A stretch of DNA of 42,903 nucleotides from Bacillota bacterium. GTDB taxonomy: Bacteria > Bacillota > Clostridia > Oscillospirales > Oscillospiraceae. Under the pieces are notes generated by a model, which had not been told where the DNA came from, did no database searches, and worked only from the letters and a program-made list of their open reading frames with translations. Both the position numbers and the translations under genes were made by a program. Of this stretch, positions 21,094-28,840 are shown one piece after another. Numbering within the stretch: position 1 is the first letter of the stretch; each line of letters starts with the position of its first letter. The stretch is taken from positions 1-42,903 of the forward strand of contig JAEWRY010000012.1 of the NCBI GenBank assembly GCA_023459875.1, read 5' to 3'.

Positions 21094-22611
21094 ATGATGA
21101 AGTTCAAAATGAAGCTTTCCTCCTTTGCTGCAGCGGTAATTCTGCTATTATCCGGCTGTGCCGGGCCTGCCGGGAGCGGGCCAAGCGCGGGCGCTTCTCC
21201 GTCTGCCGCGCCAACGGCTTCCCTATCTGTATCCGCTCCTGCGGAGACGGGCACGGCAATTCCCGCCGCTGAGAAACCGGCGGAGCCCTCCGTTACCTCT
21301 TCCCCCGAGCCTGAAGAGACCGGCGTTTCCAAGAACTATTCAAAAGCTTACTATGATGTGATTGCAGACCTCATTCATCAATATGGGTTTCTTGAATACC
21401 ACGATGAAGGCCCGGCAGGGCTTTACCGCGGGGATCTGATCGATTTTGAAAACGACGGAGTGCCGGAACTTGTCTGTGTTTTCCGAAAGGACTATTTCCA
21501 CACTGTAAGTATTTTCCGGTATGAGAACGGCAAGGCGGAAGAGCTGGTCAGTGAGCTCGCGGGAGAATCAGCCGACGGATACCTCTTGTCCGAAATCAGA
21601 TTTGCCGAAATTGACGGCAAGCATTATATCCTGACGCAGAACAATGATTCGGCTAAATCAGAAAAGATCAAAGCCTTAACTGTGGAAAACGGAGCGCTGA
21701 AAACAGAGGTTTTATGCGCGGATACCGAAGGCGGAAAGGAAGCCGGTGTTTCTCAGTATCTAAACTGCAGGATCGATGACAAGAGCGTTTCGGAAGAAGA
21801 ATACAGTTCTCGAAAAGAGAATTATTACCGGAACGCAACCTTTTGGTATGAAATCATTGATGAAGACGGCAATCGCTGTGATCCGGAAGATTATGACGTT
21901 CAACTGATCAAATCACTTGCGGCGGGGGCCGGAATCAGCGAAGGCGAGGTAAACAAACTGGTGACCGGCGCGGATTATGAATTCATTACCGAAACCTACG
22001 AGGACGGGGGCATCTCCATCCGCTATCCGAAATTCACCGGAATGCCCGACGCTGAGACACAGAGTGCCATCAACGGGATGATTAAAGAAAGTGCCCTGAA
22101 GGATATCGATTCAATAAAAAGCGAGGATGACAATGAAAACTATAAACTGGATTATAAAGTTATGTATTGTAAATTAGGCTATCTCAGCATCAAATTCCCC
22201 GGCTGCAGCTATTATGGCGAAGGTGCGTACGCGGCGAGCTTTGTCTTTACAGTCAATATTGATATGAAAAACCGGAGCCTCATCCGGCTCAGTGACTTGA
22301 TAAAAATAGACGAGAGCTTTGTCGAAGAGGTCAGAAACTACATATCTGATACAGCGGAATATGACGGCGGGCCGGAATATAAGGAAGCTCTGAACGAATT
22401 TCTGAACCAAACCGACACCGCCGGGTGGATCACGGAGCTGACGAATGCGGATACGAGCGACAGCGATTGCTGCTCATATTTTACCCAAGACCACCTGGTG
22501 ATTTCCGTGCCGATTCACCATGCGCTGGGAGATTATATTGAAGTATGGTTCGTTTATTATAACATTGACCAGTACAATATCGGCCATCCCCTGTGGGACG
22601 TTGTCGGCTAG
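21094..22611 (+). CDS. Lipoprotein paralogue with inserted extra domain
   Basis: The protein has 505 residues from ATG 21094 (an ATG follows directly; GGGGGCAG upstream; an earlier ATG at 21049 overlaps the previous stop). It has a lipobox LLLSGC with the Cys about residue 22, and a Pro/Ser/Ala/Thr-rich linker to about 80. A middle domain of about 200 residues follows (YYDVIADLIHQYG ... DLIDFENDGVPELVCVF), like small repeat or VCBS-type calcium-site proteins with a DFENDGVPEL acidic loop. The C-terminal about 220 residues are homologous to the preceding lipoprotein (YEFITETYEDGGISIRYPKF ... GHPLWDVVG). It is cotranscribed with its paralogue. The role is unknown, but it is cell-surface anchored. 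Confidence 0.78.
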   Translation: MMKFKMKLSSFAAAVILLLSGCAGPAGSGPSAGASPSAAPTASLSVSAPAETGTAIPAAEKPAEPSVTSSPEPEETGVSKNYSKAYYDVIADLIHQYGFLEYHDEGPAGLYRGDLIDFENDGVPELVCVFRKDYFHTVSIFRYENGKAEELVSELAGESADGYLLSEIRFAEIDGKHYILTQNNDSAKSEKIKALTVENGALKTEVLCADTEGGKEAGVSQYLNCRIDDKSVSEEEYSSRKENYYRNATFWYEIIDEDGNRCDPEDYDVQLIKSLAAGAGISEGEVNKLVTGADYEFITETYEDGGISIRYPKFTGMPDAETQSAINGMIKESALKDIDSIKSEDDNENYKLDYKVMYCKLGYLSIKFPGCSYYGEGAYAASFVFTVNIDMKNRSLIRLSDLIKIDESFVEEVRNYISDTAEYDGGPEYKEALNEFLNQTDTAGWITELTNADTSDSDCCSYFTQDHLVISVPIHHALGDYIEVWFVYYNIDQYNIGHPLWDVVG

Positions 22612-22645
22612 AAAGCACTATTAACAAGACGCGGAGGCAGCGCAA

Positions 22646-23509
22646 ATGGTAAAAACACAGCCCGATCCTAGGAAAAAAGAAAAAGAGGTCCCCGCTGCAA
22701 AGAGTCTCGTGGACCAGATCAGGACCAATAAAGTCTCCTTCGCGGTCTTTGTGGTGCTGCGCGCCTCGGTCATCCTGGTGGCCATCCGGTGCGTATTCCT
22801 CGGCAAGTGGGAGAGCTTTTCCCTGTGCGTCCTCACATTACTTTTGTTCTTCATCCCGCCCTTCGTGGAGAAGAACCTCAGGATCGAGGTGCCCACCGCC
22901 CTGGAGGTGCTGGTGTACTGCTTCGTCTACTGTGCGGAGATTCTGGGCGAAATCGAGGGCTACTACGTCAAGATACCCTACTGGGACACCATCCTGCACA
23001 CGGTAAACGGCTTCATGTTCGCCGCCATCGGTTTCACCCTCGTGGACATCTTCAACCGCAACAAGCGGTTTCGCTTTGAGCTTTCGCCCATGTTCCTCGC
23101 CGTCGTCGCCTTCTGCTTTTCCATGACCATCGGCGTTTTGTGGGAGTTTTTTGAATTCGGCATGGACACCTTCACCCATACCGACATGCAGAAGGACACG
23201 GTGATCACCGATCTCTACTCGGTGTCCCTGGACCCGGCAGGGGGCAACGAGACCGTCGCCGTGAGGGATATCGACAAGACGCTCGTTGAGACCTCCGACG
23301 GGAAATTTATCCTCCTGGACGGCTATCTGGACACCGGACTCATCGACACCATGGAGGACCTCGCCGTGAACTTTATCGGCGCGGCGGTCTTCTGCGTCAT
23401 CGGCTATCACTACATCAAGCGGCGCGGAAAGGGAGCCTTCGCGGGCCAGTTCATTCCCCAGCCCATGGAATACGAGGAGCCGGGCGTGGAGACAGACCGC
23501 GTGCCCTAA
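22646..23509 (+). CDS. Polytopic membrane protein, DUF2238-like
   Basis: The protein has 287 residues; ACGCGGAGG lies upstream of ATG 22646. Hydrophobic segments lie at about 30-50, 56-74, 83-99, 115-135, 146-165 and 233-252. The conserved-looking stretch PYWDTILHTVNGFMFAAIGF and the motif GVLWEFFEFGMDTF match membrane proteins of the DUF2238/YjdF-like class. Between helices 5 and 6 is an about 60-residue loop rich in Asp and Thr. The function is unknown. It follows the lipoprotein pair by 34 bp and precedes a second membrane protein gene. Confidence 0.72.
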   Translation: MVKTQPDPRKKEKEVPAAKSLVDQIRTNKVSFAVFVVLRASVILVAIRCVFLGKWESFSLCVLTLLLFFIPPFVEKNLRIEVPTALEVLVYCFVYCAEILGEIEGYYVKIPYWDTILHTVNGFMFAAIGFTLVDIFNRNKRFRFELSPMFLAVVAFCFSMTIGVLWEFFEFGMDTFTHTDMQKDTVITDLYSVSLDPAGGNETVAVRDIDKTLVETSDGKFILLDGYLDTGLIDTMEDLAVNFIGAAVFCVIGYHYIKRRGKGAFAGQFIPQPMEYEEPGVETDRVP

Positions 23510-23570
23510 GCGCCCACGGGAGAAAAAATCACTGTGCTGAAAATGAAAAATGAAAATGGGGAAGACTTCG

Positions 23571-24176
23571 ATGAACAGAAAATTGGGAATGATCTCGTCC
23601 GCCGTGACGCTGCTGGCGGTGCTCAGCTTTGCCATTTGCATGCTCATCGGGAGCGACGCGGGCAGCTACCTTGCCAGCATGCTGATCGCCTGGGGCTTCG
23701 TACCGATGATCTGCTCCTTCGCCGCTTGCAGCGAAAGGGAGAATACCGCCGCGGGGTACGCGGCCGTCGCTTTTGCCGCGGTTTACGCGGTGTTCATCAT
23801 GATGGTGTATTTCGCTCAGCTTACCACGGTGAGATTCGGCGGATTGAGCGAAGGGGCGAGGCAAATTCTCGATTATAGCATGTTCGGGCTGTTTTTCAGC
23901 TACGATCTGCTGGGCTATTCTTTCATGGCCCTCTCCACGTTTATGATTGCCTTCACCCTGGTGCCCCGGGGCAAGGCGGACAGGGCGCTTAAGTTGCTGC
24001 TCATGATTCACGGCGTGTTCGCGGTTACCTGCGTGGTGATGCCCATGCTGGGCCTGTTCACTCCCGGCATGGCGGGAGGCGACCTGATCGGCGTTCTCAT
24101 TCTGGAGTTCTGGTGCGCCTACTTTACCCCCGTATGCGTGTTGTCCTGGCTGCATTTTAAAAACAGCAAGATTTGA
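23571..24176 (+). CDS. Six-helix membrane protein of unknown function
   Basis: The protein has 201 residues from ATG 23571, with GGGGAAG upstream. Six hydrophobic segments are visible (about 5-27, 33-51, 58-84, 106-126, 140-160, 168-192), with few charged residues. I do not recognise a family. The gene starts 61 bp after the previous membrane protein gene in the same direction and ends before a repeat-rich gap. Confidence 0.7.
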   Translation: MNRKLGMISSAVTLLAVLSFAICMLIGSDAGSYLASMLIAWGFVPMICSFAACSERENTAAGYAAVAFAAVYAVFIMMVYFAQLTTVRFGGLSEGARQILDYSMFGLFFSYDLLGYSFMALSTFMIAFTLVPRGKADRALKLLLMIHGVFAVTCVVMPMLGLFTPGMAGGDLIGVLILEFWCAYFTPVCVLSWLHFKNSKI

Positions 24177-24611
24177 CGCTGCCTCAATAGTCCCTAAAAC
24201 TTATCCCCGGCGGCAGCCGTGCCGTTCTGATCAGTAAACCACGTCAACTCGTGGTAACCTGCCATCCCGGGCGGCAACCGTATTACCCTGGCGGTAACCT
24301 TGTCATCCTGAGCGAAGCGAAGGATCTATAAGATTCTTCGCTTCGCTCAGAATGACAGGCAAAAAAGCGGCTTTGCGCGGCAGGCATGAAGGGCTATCGT
24401 TCTTCAAGCTCGGCGCGGCAGGCATGAAGGGCTATCGAACTCCAGCCTTGGAGCGATGAAACTTTCGTTCCTCGGACTCGGAATGACAAATGAGGCGCCC
24501 CATGCTCCCGTGATGCTTGACACACCCCCATACCCATGCGGTATAATTTTAGTAAGCTTAAAATACTTTCAGAAACGGGAGTGTCGGATTGTGAAGAGGG
24601 GAAGAAAGATC
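24177..24611. other. Repeat-rich gap and promoter
   Basis: There is no gene. It holds the palindromic dispersed repeat (24302-24356), a 25-bp direct repeat (24375-24399 and 24413-24437) and a promoter-like pair TTGACA (24517-24522)/TATAAT (24542-24547) with an unusually long 19-bp spacer before the DUF6544-like gene. Confidence 0.6.
24302..24356. repeat. Dispersed repeat, compact inverted pair
   Basis: Forward copy 24302-24326 and reverse copy 24332-24356 are separated by only TATAA. They make an almost perfect 25-bp-stem hairpin of the dispersed family. Confidence 0.9.
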
Positions 24612-25454
24612 ATGCAGTGGGTGATCGGCGTTCTTGTGGTTATAATTCTAGGAATTGTAATCTGGTTTTCAATCCCCTGGTCCCCGATGAAAGCGGAGTT
24701 CGCGGGGCTCAAAAGCGGTCAGAACGCGCCGCTCTCCTCCACCGGCGAGGTGTTCACGAAGGAGGACATCGCGGGCCTGCCCGCTCCGCTGCAAAGGTAT
24801 TTCGAGGTCTGCGGATATCTCGGAAAGCCTAAAATGTTCAACATCAAAATGACCCACAGCGACGTGAATTTTATCCTCTCCTCCAGCATGCCGACGCTGA
24901 AAATCAAAAGCACCCAGTATAACTCCGCCGACAAGCCGGAGCGGGTGGCCCTGCTGGAAACCCGCCTGTACGGGATCCCCTTCGAGGGGATCGACGCCTA
25001 CGAGGGCGGCGAGGGGTCCATGAAGGGCGTGATCGCGAAAGCCAAGGTGCTGTTCGACCAGAGAGGCGCGGCGATGAACCAGTCAAGTCTCGTTAACTGC
25101 CTGGCTGAGAGCCTTTTCGTGCCCTCCATCGTCCTGCGGGACTTCATGAGCTGGGAAGCCATTGACAAGAGCCGGGTGAAAGGCACGATTTCCTATTACG
25201 GCATGTCGGTGAGCGGGATGTTCACCTTCGATGAAAACGGCTATTTTACGGACTTCACCACCGAAGACCGGGTGTATGTGGATACCGCCGGAAACGAGCG
25301 GCAGGTTTCGTGGTCGGCCCTCTGCGGCGACTACCGGGACGTGGGCGGTATCATGCAGCCCAAATCCCTCAAGGCGGTCTGGCATCTCCCCGAGGGCGAT
25401 TTGGTTTATTTCGACGGCCACAACACCGTCATCGAGTACGACGTGACCGGGTAA
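24612..25454 (+). CDS. DUF6544-like membrane-anchored protein
   Basis: The protein has 280 residues from ATG 24612, with GAGGGGAAG 7 nt upstream; the long upstream extension of the frame crosses a promoter and repeats. One N-terminal helix (VIGVLVVIILGIVIWFSIPW) is followed by an extracellular domain with LPAPLQRYFEVCGYLGKPKM near its start and later YGMSVSGMFTFDENGYFTDF. These features match the DUF6544 group, whose function is unknown and which is often found near lipid or hydrolase genes. It is followed 33 bp later by an alpha/beta hydrolase gene. Confidence 0.75.
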   Translation: MQWVIGVLVVIILGIVIWFSIPWSPMKAEFAGLKSGQNAPLSSTGEVFTKEDIAGLPAPLQRYFEVCGYLGKPKMFNIKMTHSDVNFILSSSMPTLKIKSTQYNSADKPERVALLETRLYGIPFEGIDAYEGGEGSMKGVIAKAKVLFDQRGAAMNQSSLVNCLAESLFVPSIVLRDFMSWEAIDKSRVKGTISYYGMSVSGMFTFDENGYFTDFTTEDRVYVDTAGNERQVSWSALCGDYRDVGGIMQPKSLKAVWHLPEGDLVYFDGHNTVIEYDVTG

Positions 25455-25487
25455 GTGGGCATTTCCGCTTGAAAAAGGGGGATTCAG

Positions 25488-26681
25488 ATGATATTGATCC
25501 GGATACTGATTTTCTTCTTTGCCTTATTAATGATACTACCGGTATTGGATCTCCCCCTTGCCACCGCGGTCCCTGTCTGGGCGTGGCTTTTGTTGGCCGC
25601 GCTGGACGCCGCCCTGATTGTCCTCTGGCGTCGCCGGAAAAAGGGGGGAAGGCCTGCTTATCCGCTGCTCGTGGGTTTTGCCGCCGTGGCGGCGCTGGCG
25701 GTTGGGGCTTCCCAGTTCTTTGCCGCCACTCCTTCCATTCCCGGCGCGGGCAGCGTGGCGGCGCTGGAAAAGGTGACCCTCGGGGGAACGGAAGAGTGGA
25801 TCACCCTACGCGGGAAAGACGCTTGCAAGCCGGTGCTTCTGTATCTGGGAATCGGCGGCCCCGGCGCGGGCGGTTTTCCGGCCAGCGCGCTGAGTCTAAA
25901 GCCTCTGGAGGACCATTTCGTGGTCGTGAACTGGGACCAGCCCGGAACCGGCAAGTCCTACGGGGCGGTCCCCATCGATACCCTCACCGTCCAGAAATTC
26001 GTCGACGACGCCCACGAGCTTACTGAGCTTCTCAAGGAGCGGTTTCATCAGGAAAAGATCTATGTGCTCGGCCTCTCCTGGGGTACGATCCTGGGCACCG
26101 AGCTGGTGCGGCAGTATCCCGAAGATTACTATGCCTATATCGGCACGGGACAGATGGTGAACACCGCCGAGAACGACCGGATGGGTTACCGCCTCGCCCT
26201 GGAACTGGCCCGGGGGAACGAAAAGCTGCTTCAAAAACTCGCCGCCAACGGCGCTCCGCCTTACACGGGGGAAGCGATGGCCCTCAAGTATGCGCTTTAT
26301 AACAACGTGCTCTTTGAATACATGGGTTCGGCAAACCTGCAGACGGTTCTGCTGCTGGTCCCCCAGTTTGCCCGGGAATACGGCCTCGTGGACAAGGTGA
26401 ACTTCGCCCGGGGACTGGCGGAATCCTTCCGCGTGGTGTATCCGCAGTTGCGAGACCTGGATTTCAGGACACAGGCCGCCCGGCTGGATGTTCCCGTTTA
26501 TTTTCTGGTTGGCAAACACGATGTGAACGCCATGGCCTCGCTGGTGGAAGAGTATTATAACGCGCTGGAAGCGCCCTACAAGGAGCTGATCTGGCTGGAT
26601 TCCGGCCACGGGGTAAGCGCCGGCGATCTGCTTAGCGCCATGGTAAACCGCGTGCTGGTCATGAGCCCTCCGGCGAACTGA
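25488..26681 (+). CDS. Alpha/beta hydrolase with N-terminal membrane region
   Basis: The protein has 397 residues. The first about 80 contain three hydrophobic helices (1-23, 28-48, 61-80) that anchor the enzyme. The hydrolase domain starts about residue 95. NWDQPGTGKSYG (about 147-158) is typical of proline-iminopeptidase-like enzymes. The nucleophile elbow GLSWGT gives a Ser about residue 197, GKHDVNA carries the Asp about 347, and SGHGVS carries the His about 374. The substrate is probably a peptide or ester at the membrane. The gene starts 33 bp after the DUF6544-like gene and is probably cotranscribed with it and with the following gene. Confidence 0.85.
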   Translation: MILIRILIFFFALLMILPVLDLPLATAVPVWAWLLLAALDAALIVLWRRRKKGGRPAYPLLVGFAAVAALAVGASQFFAATPSIPGAGSVAALEKVTLGGTEEWITLRGKDACKPVLLYLGIGGPGAGGFPASALSLKPLEDHFVVVNWDQPGTGKSYGAVPIDTLTVQKFVDDAHELTELLKERFHQEKIYVLGLSWGTILGTELVRQYPEDYYAYIGTGQMVNTAENDRMGYRLALELARGNEKLLQKLAANGAPPYTGEAMALKYALYNNVLFEYMGSANLQTVLLLVPQFAREYGLVDKVNFARGLAESFRVVYPQLRDLDFRTQAARLDVPVYFLVGKHDVNAMASLVEEYYNALEAPYKELIWLDSGHGVSAGDLLSAMVNRVLVMSPPAN

Positions 26682-26737
26682 CGTTGCTTCGCGGAGCCAT
26701 AAAAATAATACCGCGGCAGGAGAAGGGGAGTACGGGG

Positions 26738-27226
26738 ATGGAACAGCTCGGCAGGTATCTCGCAGAATACAAAAAGCAGATGGAAAAAGGCGACATCGCA
26801 AAGGCGTATCAGGGCATTATGGGCTACGTCATGGACCTCCGGGCGTATTTATCCGGTCAGTACCCGGATTTTTCAGTTCCGGCGAACATTTATTTTGGCT
26901 ACCTGGATATGACCTACTTTTCTTTTACTCCTCCCGAGCTGAAAAAGCGAAAACTGAAAATCGCCCTGGTCTTCGTGCACGGGAAGTTCAAATGGGAAAT
27001 CTGGCTCTCCGGCGTCAACCGGCAGGTTCAGGCGGAATACGCCCGGCTGTTCAGGGAGCGGGGCTGGAAGCGTTACCCGGTCTCTCCCGCCGGAAAGGGC
27101 GTCGACTCGATCATTGAAGCCACGCTGGTGGAGGAGCCGGATTTTGACGATCCGAATGCGCTCACCGCGGCTATCGAAACCGGCGCGCTCAGATTTATCG
27201 GCGAGATTCAGAACTTTCTGGGGTGA
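26738..27226 (+). CDS. DUF7000-like small protein
   Basis: The protein has 162 residues from ATG 26738, with GGGGAG upstream. The N-terminus LGRYLAEYKKQMEKGDIAKAYQ and the core YFGYLDMTYFSFTP with VHGKFKWEIWLSGVNRQVQ match a small conserved family (DUF7000-type) of Firmicutes. There are no membrane segments and no catalytic motif. It probably ends the hydrolase operon. The family call is from memory and tentative. Confidence 0.65.
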   Translation: MEQLGRYLAEYKKQMEKGDIAKAYQGIMGYVMDLRAYLSGQYPDFSVPANIYFGYLDMTYFSFTPPELKKRKLKIALVFVHGKFKWEIWLSGVNRQVQAEYARLFRERGWKRYPVSPAGKGVDSIIEATLVEEPDFDDPNALTAAIETGALRFIGEIQNFLG

Positions 27227-27292
27227 GCAGGAGTTGCCAATAAATAACCGGATACAGTCACTCGCAAGTAATTGAAACACGGCGATCAACCT

Positions 27293-27374
27293 GTCATTCT
27301 GAGGCCGAAGGCCGAAGAATCTTCGCGGCGTGCATAGTACCGCGCAAGATCCTTCGCCAAAGACTCAGGATGAC
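27293..27374 (+). repeat. Dispersed 82-bp palindromic repeat, full copy
   Basis: It runs from GTCATTCTGAGGCCGAAGG to CTCAGGATGAC with imperfect inverted ends. It is close in sequence to 35661-35744 and to the reverse complement of 13531-13614. Partial GGATGAC units follow to about 27435. Confidence 0.9.
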
Positions 27375-27513
27375 ATTTTCTATACACAGGACGACATACG
27401 TAATGCTCAGGATGACATTCGTTATGCACAGAATGAAATTCCACTTGGATTTGTATTTCCGGGGAAGCCTTTCTGCGCCTGGTGAAAAATATTTTAAAAA
27501 AAAGAAAAAAGGA

Positions 27514-27544
27514 TTGACCCTGACACTGTGTCATAGTGTACAGT
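27514..27544 (+). promoter_or_regulatory. MerR-type promoter/operator
   Basis: TTGACC (27514-27519) and TACAGT (27539-27544) are separated by 19 bp. The spacer contains the perfect palindrome TGACAC-T-GTGTCA (27521-27533). A long spacer with a central palindrome is the hallmark of promoters activated by MerR-family DNA distortion. Confidence 0.85.
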
Positions 27545-27613
27545 TGAGATCAGCGGGGAAAAGCGCGACGAAGAAAAGAAAGCAAGCTCAAGACAGGATG
27601 GAGGCGCTGTACG

Positions 27614-28519
27614 ATGAGGACTGTAAAACAGGTTTCCGAGCTGACCGGAATCAGCGTTCGGATGCTGCACCACTACGACAAAATCGGCCTGCTCAAGCCC
27701 AGCAGGGTAACGGATTCGGGCTATCGGCTTTACGACGAGGAGGCTCTGGAAATTTTGCAGCGGATTTTATTCTTCCGGGAACTGGACCTGCCTTTGAAAA
27801 GCATAAAGGGGATCCTATCGAGTCCGCAGTTTGATAAAATGAGCGCCCTGCGAAACCAGAGGGAATTGCTCGTCCTCAAGCGCGACAGACTGAACGGTCT
27901 TATCAGTCTGATTGAAAAAACACTGAGCGGAGGAAATGAAATGAGTTTTAAAGAATTCGATCTTAGCGAATATTATCACGTCCTGGACCGGTTCAGAACG
28001 GAGCATGAGGATCAGGTGATCGAGTATTTCGGCGATGCAGGCGAATTTGAGAAAATGTTGGAGAGCGTAAAGTCGCACGGGCAGGCGGTTGCAGAAATGG
28101 CCGTCAAGGAGTTCGGAAGCATCGAAAATTACACGCGGGCTATGAAAAAAAACCTGGAGAATCTGCCGGAAATCATGGATGGGTTTCAGACGATCAAAGA
28201 GCATTTAAGCGATTACACGGCCAAAACCGAGGCCCTGACCAGAAAGCTGACCAGTGATTTGAGCAAGGACCCTTGCTCCGGGGAAATCCAGGAAATCGTC
28301 GGGGAAATGGACCGTTGGGTAAAGGAGACGCAGAAAGCCGCGCATATGGAAATGCCTCGCAACTATTGGGGCATCTTATCGGAAAGCTATATGTCGAATC
28401 CCGGCATCATGGAGGTGAACGATAAAAAGTACGGCCCCGGTGCGTCGGTGTTCATGGGGCGGGCGCTCCGGTATTTCATCGAAAACAACAAGGAAAACAA
28501 CAAGCAGGAAAGCACATGA
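27614..28519 (+). CDS. MerR-family regulator with TipAS-like ligand domain
   Basis: The protein has 301 residues; GGAGG lies 9 nt before ATG 27614. The winged helix-turn-helix MRTVKQVSELTGISVRMLHHYD...GYRLYDEEALEILQRI (1-70) is classic MerR. A coiled-coil dimer helix follows (about 78-108), then a C-terminal TipAS-like antibiotic-binding domain (about 120-280, ending RNYWGILSESYMSNPG...FIENN). TipAL-type regulators bind thiopeptide and other drugs and activate their own promoter. The gene's own promoter (27514-27544) has the required 19-bp spacer and palindrome, so autoactivation is likely. A terminator follows at 28559-28588. Confidence 0.92.
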   Translation: MRTVKQVSELTGISVRMLHHYDKIGLLKPSRVTDSGYRLYDEEALEILQRILFFRELDLPLKSIKGILSSPQFDKMSALRNQRELLVLKRDRLNGLISLIEKTLSGGNEMSFKEFDLSEYYHVLDRFRTEHEDQVIEYFGDAGEFEKMLESVKSHGQAVAEMAVKEFGSIENYTRAMKKNLENLPEIMDGFQTIKEHLSDYTAKTEALTRKLTSDLSKDPCSGEIQEIVGEMDRWVKETQKAAHMEMPRNYWGILSESYMSNPGIMEVNDKKYGPGASVFMGRALRYFIENNKENNKQEST

Positions 28520-28558
28520 TTCTTACAAATGGATAGGAGAAAGTCCGTCTGATAAAAG

Positions 28559-28588
28559 AACAGCCGCGCCCCTCCGGGCGCGGCTGTT
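28559..28588 (+). terminator. Terminator after MerR gene
   Basis: AACAGCCGCGCCC (28559-28571) pairs with GGGCGCGGCTGTT (28576-28588). A near-identical stem recurs at 28798-28823, so the pair bounds a hairpin-rich region. Confidence 0.75.
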
Positions 28589-28605
28589 CAGCTTGTCAAA
28601 AAAGT

Positions 28606-28787
28606 TCTTCGTCCTTTTCGCCACTGGCGAAAAGCTTTTGCGGATTTTGCGTTGCGCTCCGTGACCGAAATCTGCAAAAGGTTAAATACCGGTGCCTAGC
28701 GGGAATTCACTTCTCGCTAGGCACTCTTTGTGCGGCTCCAGAGAGCCGCTTCCATCTTATCGTTTTGCCGAAAAACATGGTTTTTCG
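28606..28787. repeat. Multi-hairpin intergenic element containing the conserved-loop hairpin, copy 3
   Basis: Successive stems: CTTTTCGCC/GGCGAAAAG near 28614-28635; CTTTTGCGGATTT with AAATCTGCAAAAG (about 28634-28682); hairpin A GTGCCTAGCG (28692-28701) with CGCTAGGCAC (28715-28724) around GGAATTCACTTCT; hairpin B GCGGCT/AGCCGC (28732-28749); hairpin C CGAAAAAC/GTTTTTCG (28769-28787). Hairpins A-B-C match the order at 4964-5058. Confidence 0.7.
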
Positions 28788-28797
28788 ACAGTCTGTG

Positions 28798-28823
28798 CAG
28801 CCGCGCCCCGAGGGGCGCGGCTG
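28798..28823. terminator. Bidirectional terminator between MerR side and histidine kinase
   Basis: CAGCCGCGCCCC (28798-28809) pairs with GGGGCGCGGCTG (28812-28823). It is 18 nt beyond the kinase stop codon on the minus strand, and TTCTATATTTT follows on the plus strand. Confidence 0.75.
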
Positions 28824-28840
28824 TTCTATATTTTATCCGG

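Noticed and set aside
24456..24611. Longer N-terminus for the DUF6544-like protein
   Set aside because: It contains the promoter-like TTGACA/TATAAT pair and repeat DNA, and a ribosome site precedes the ATG at 24612.
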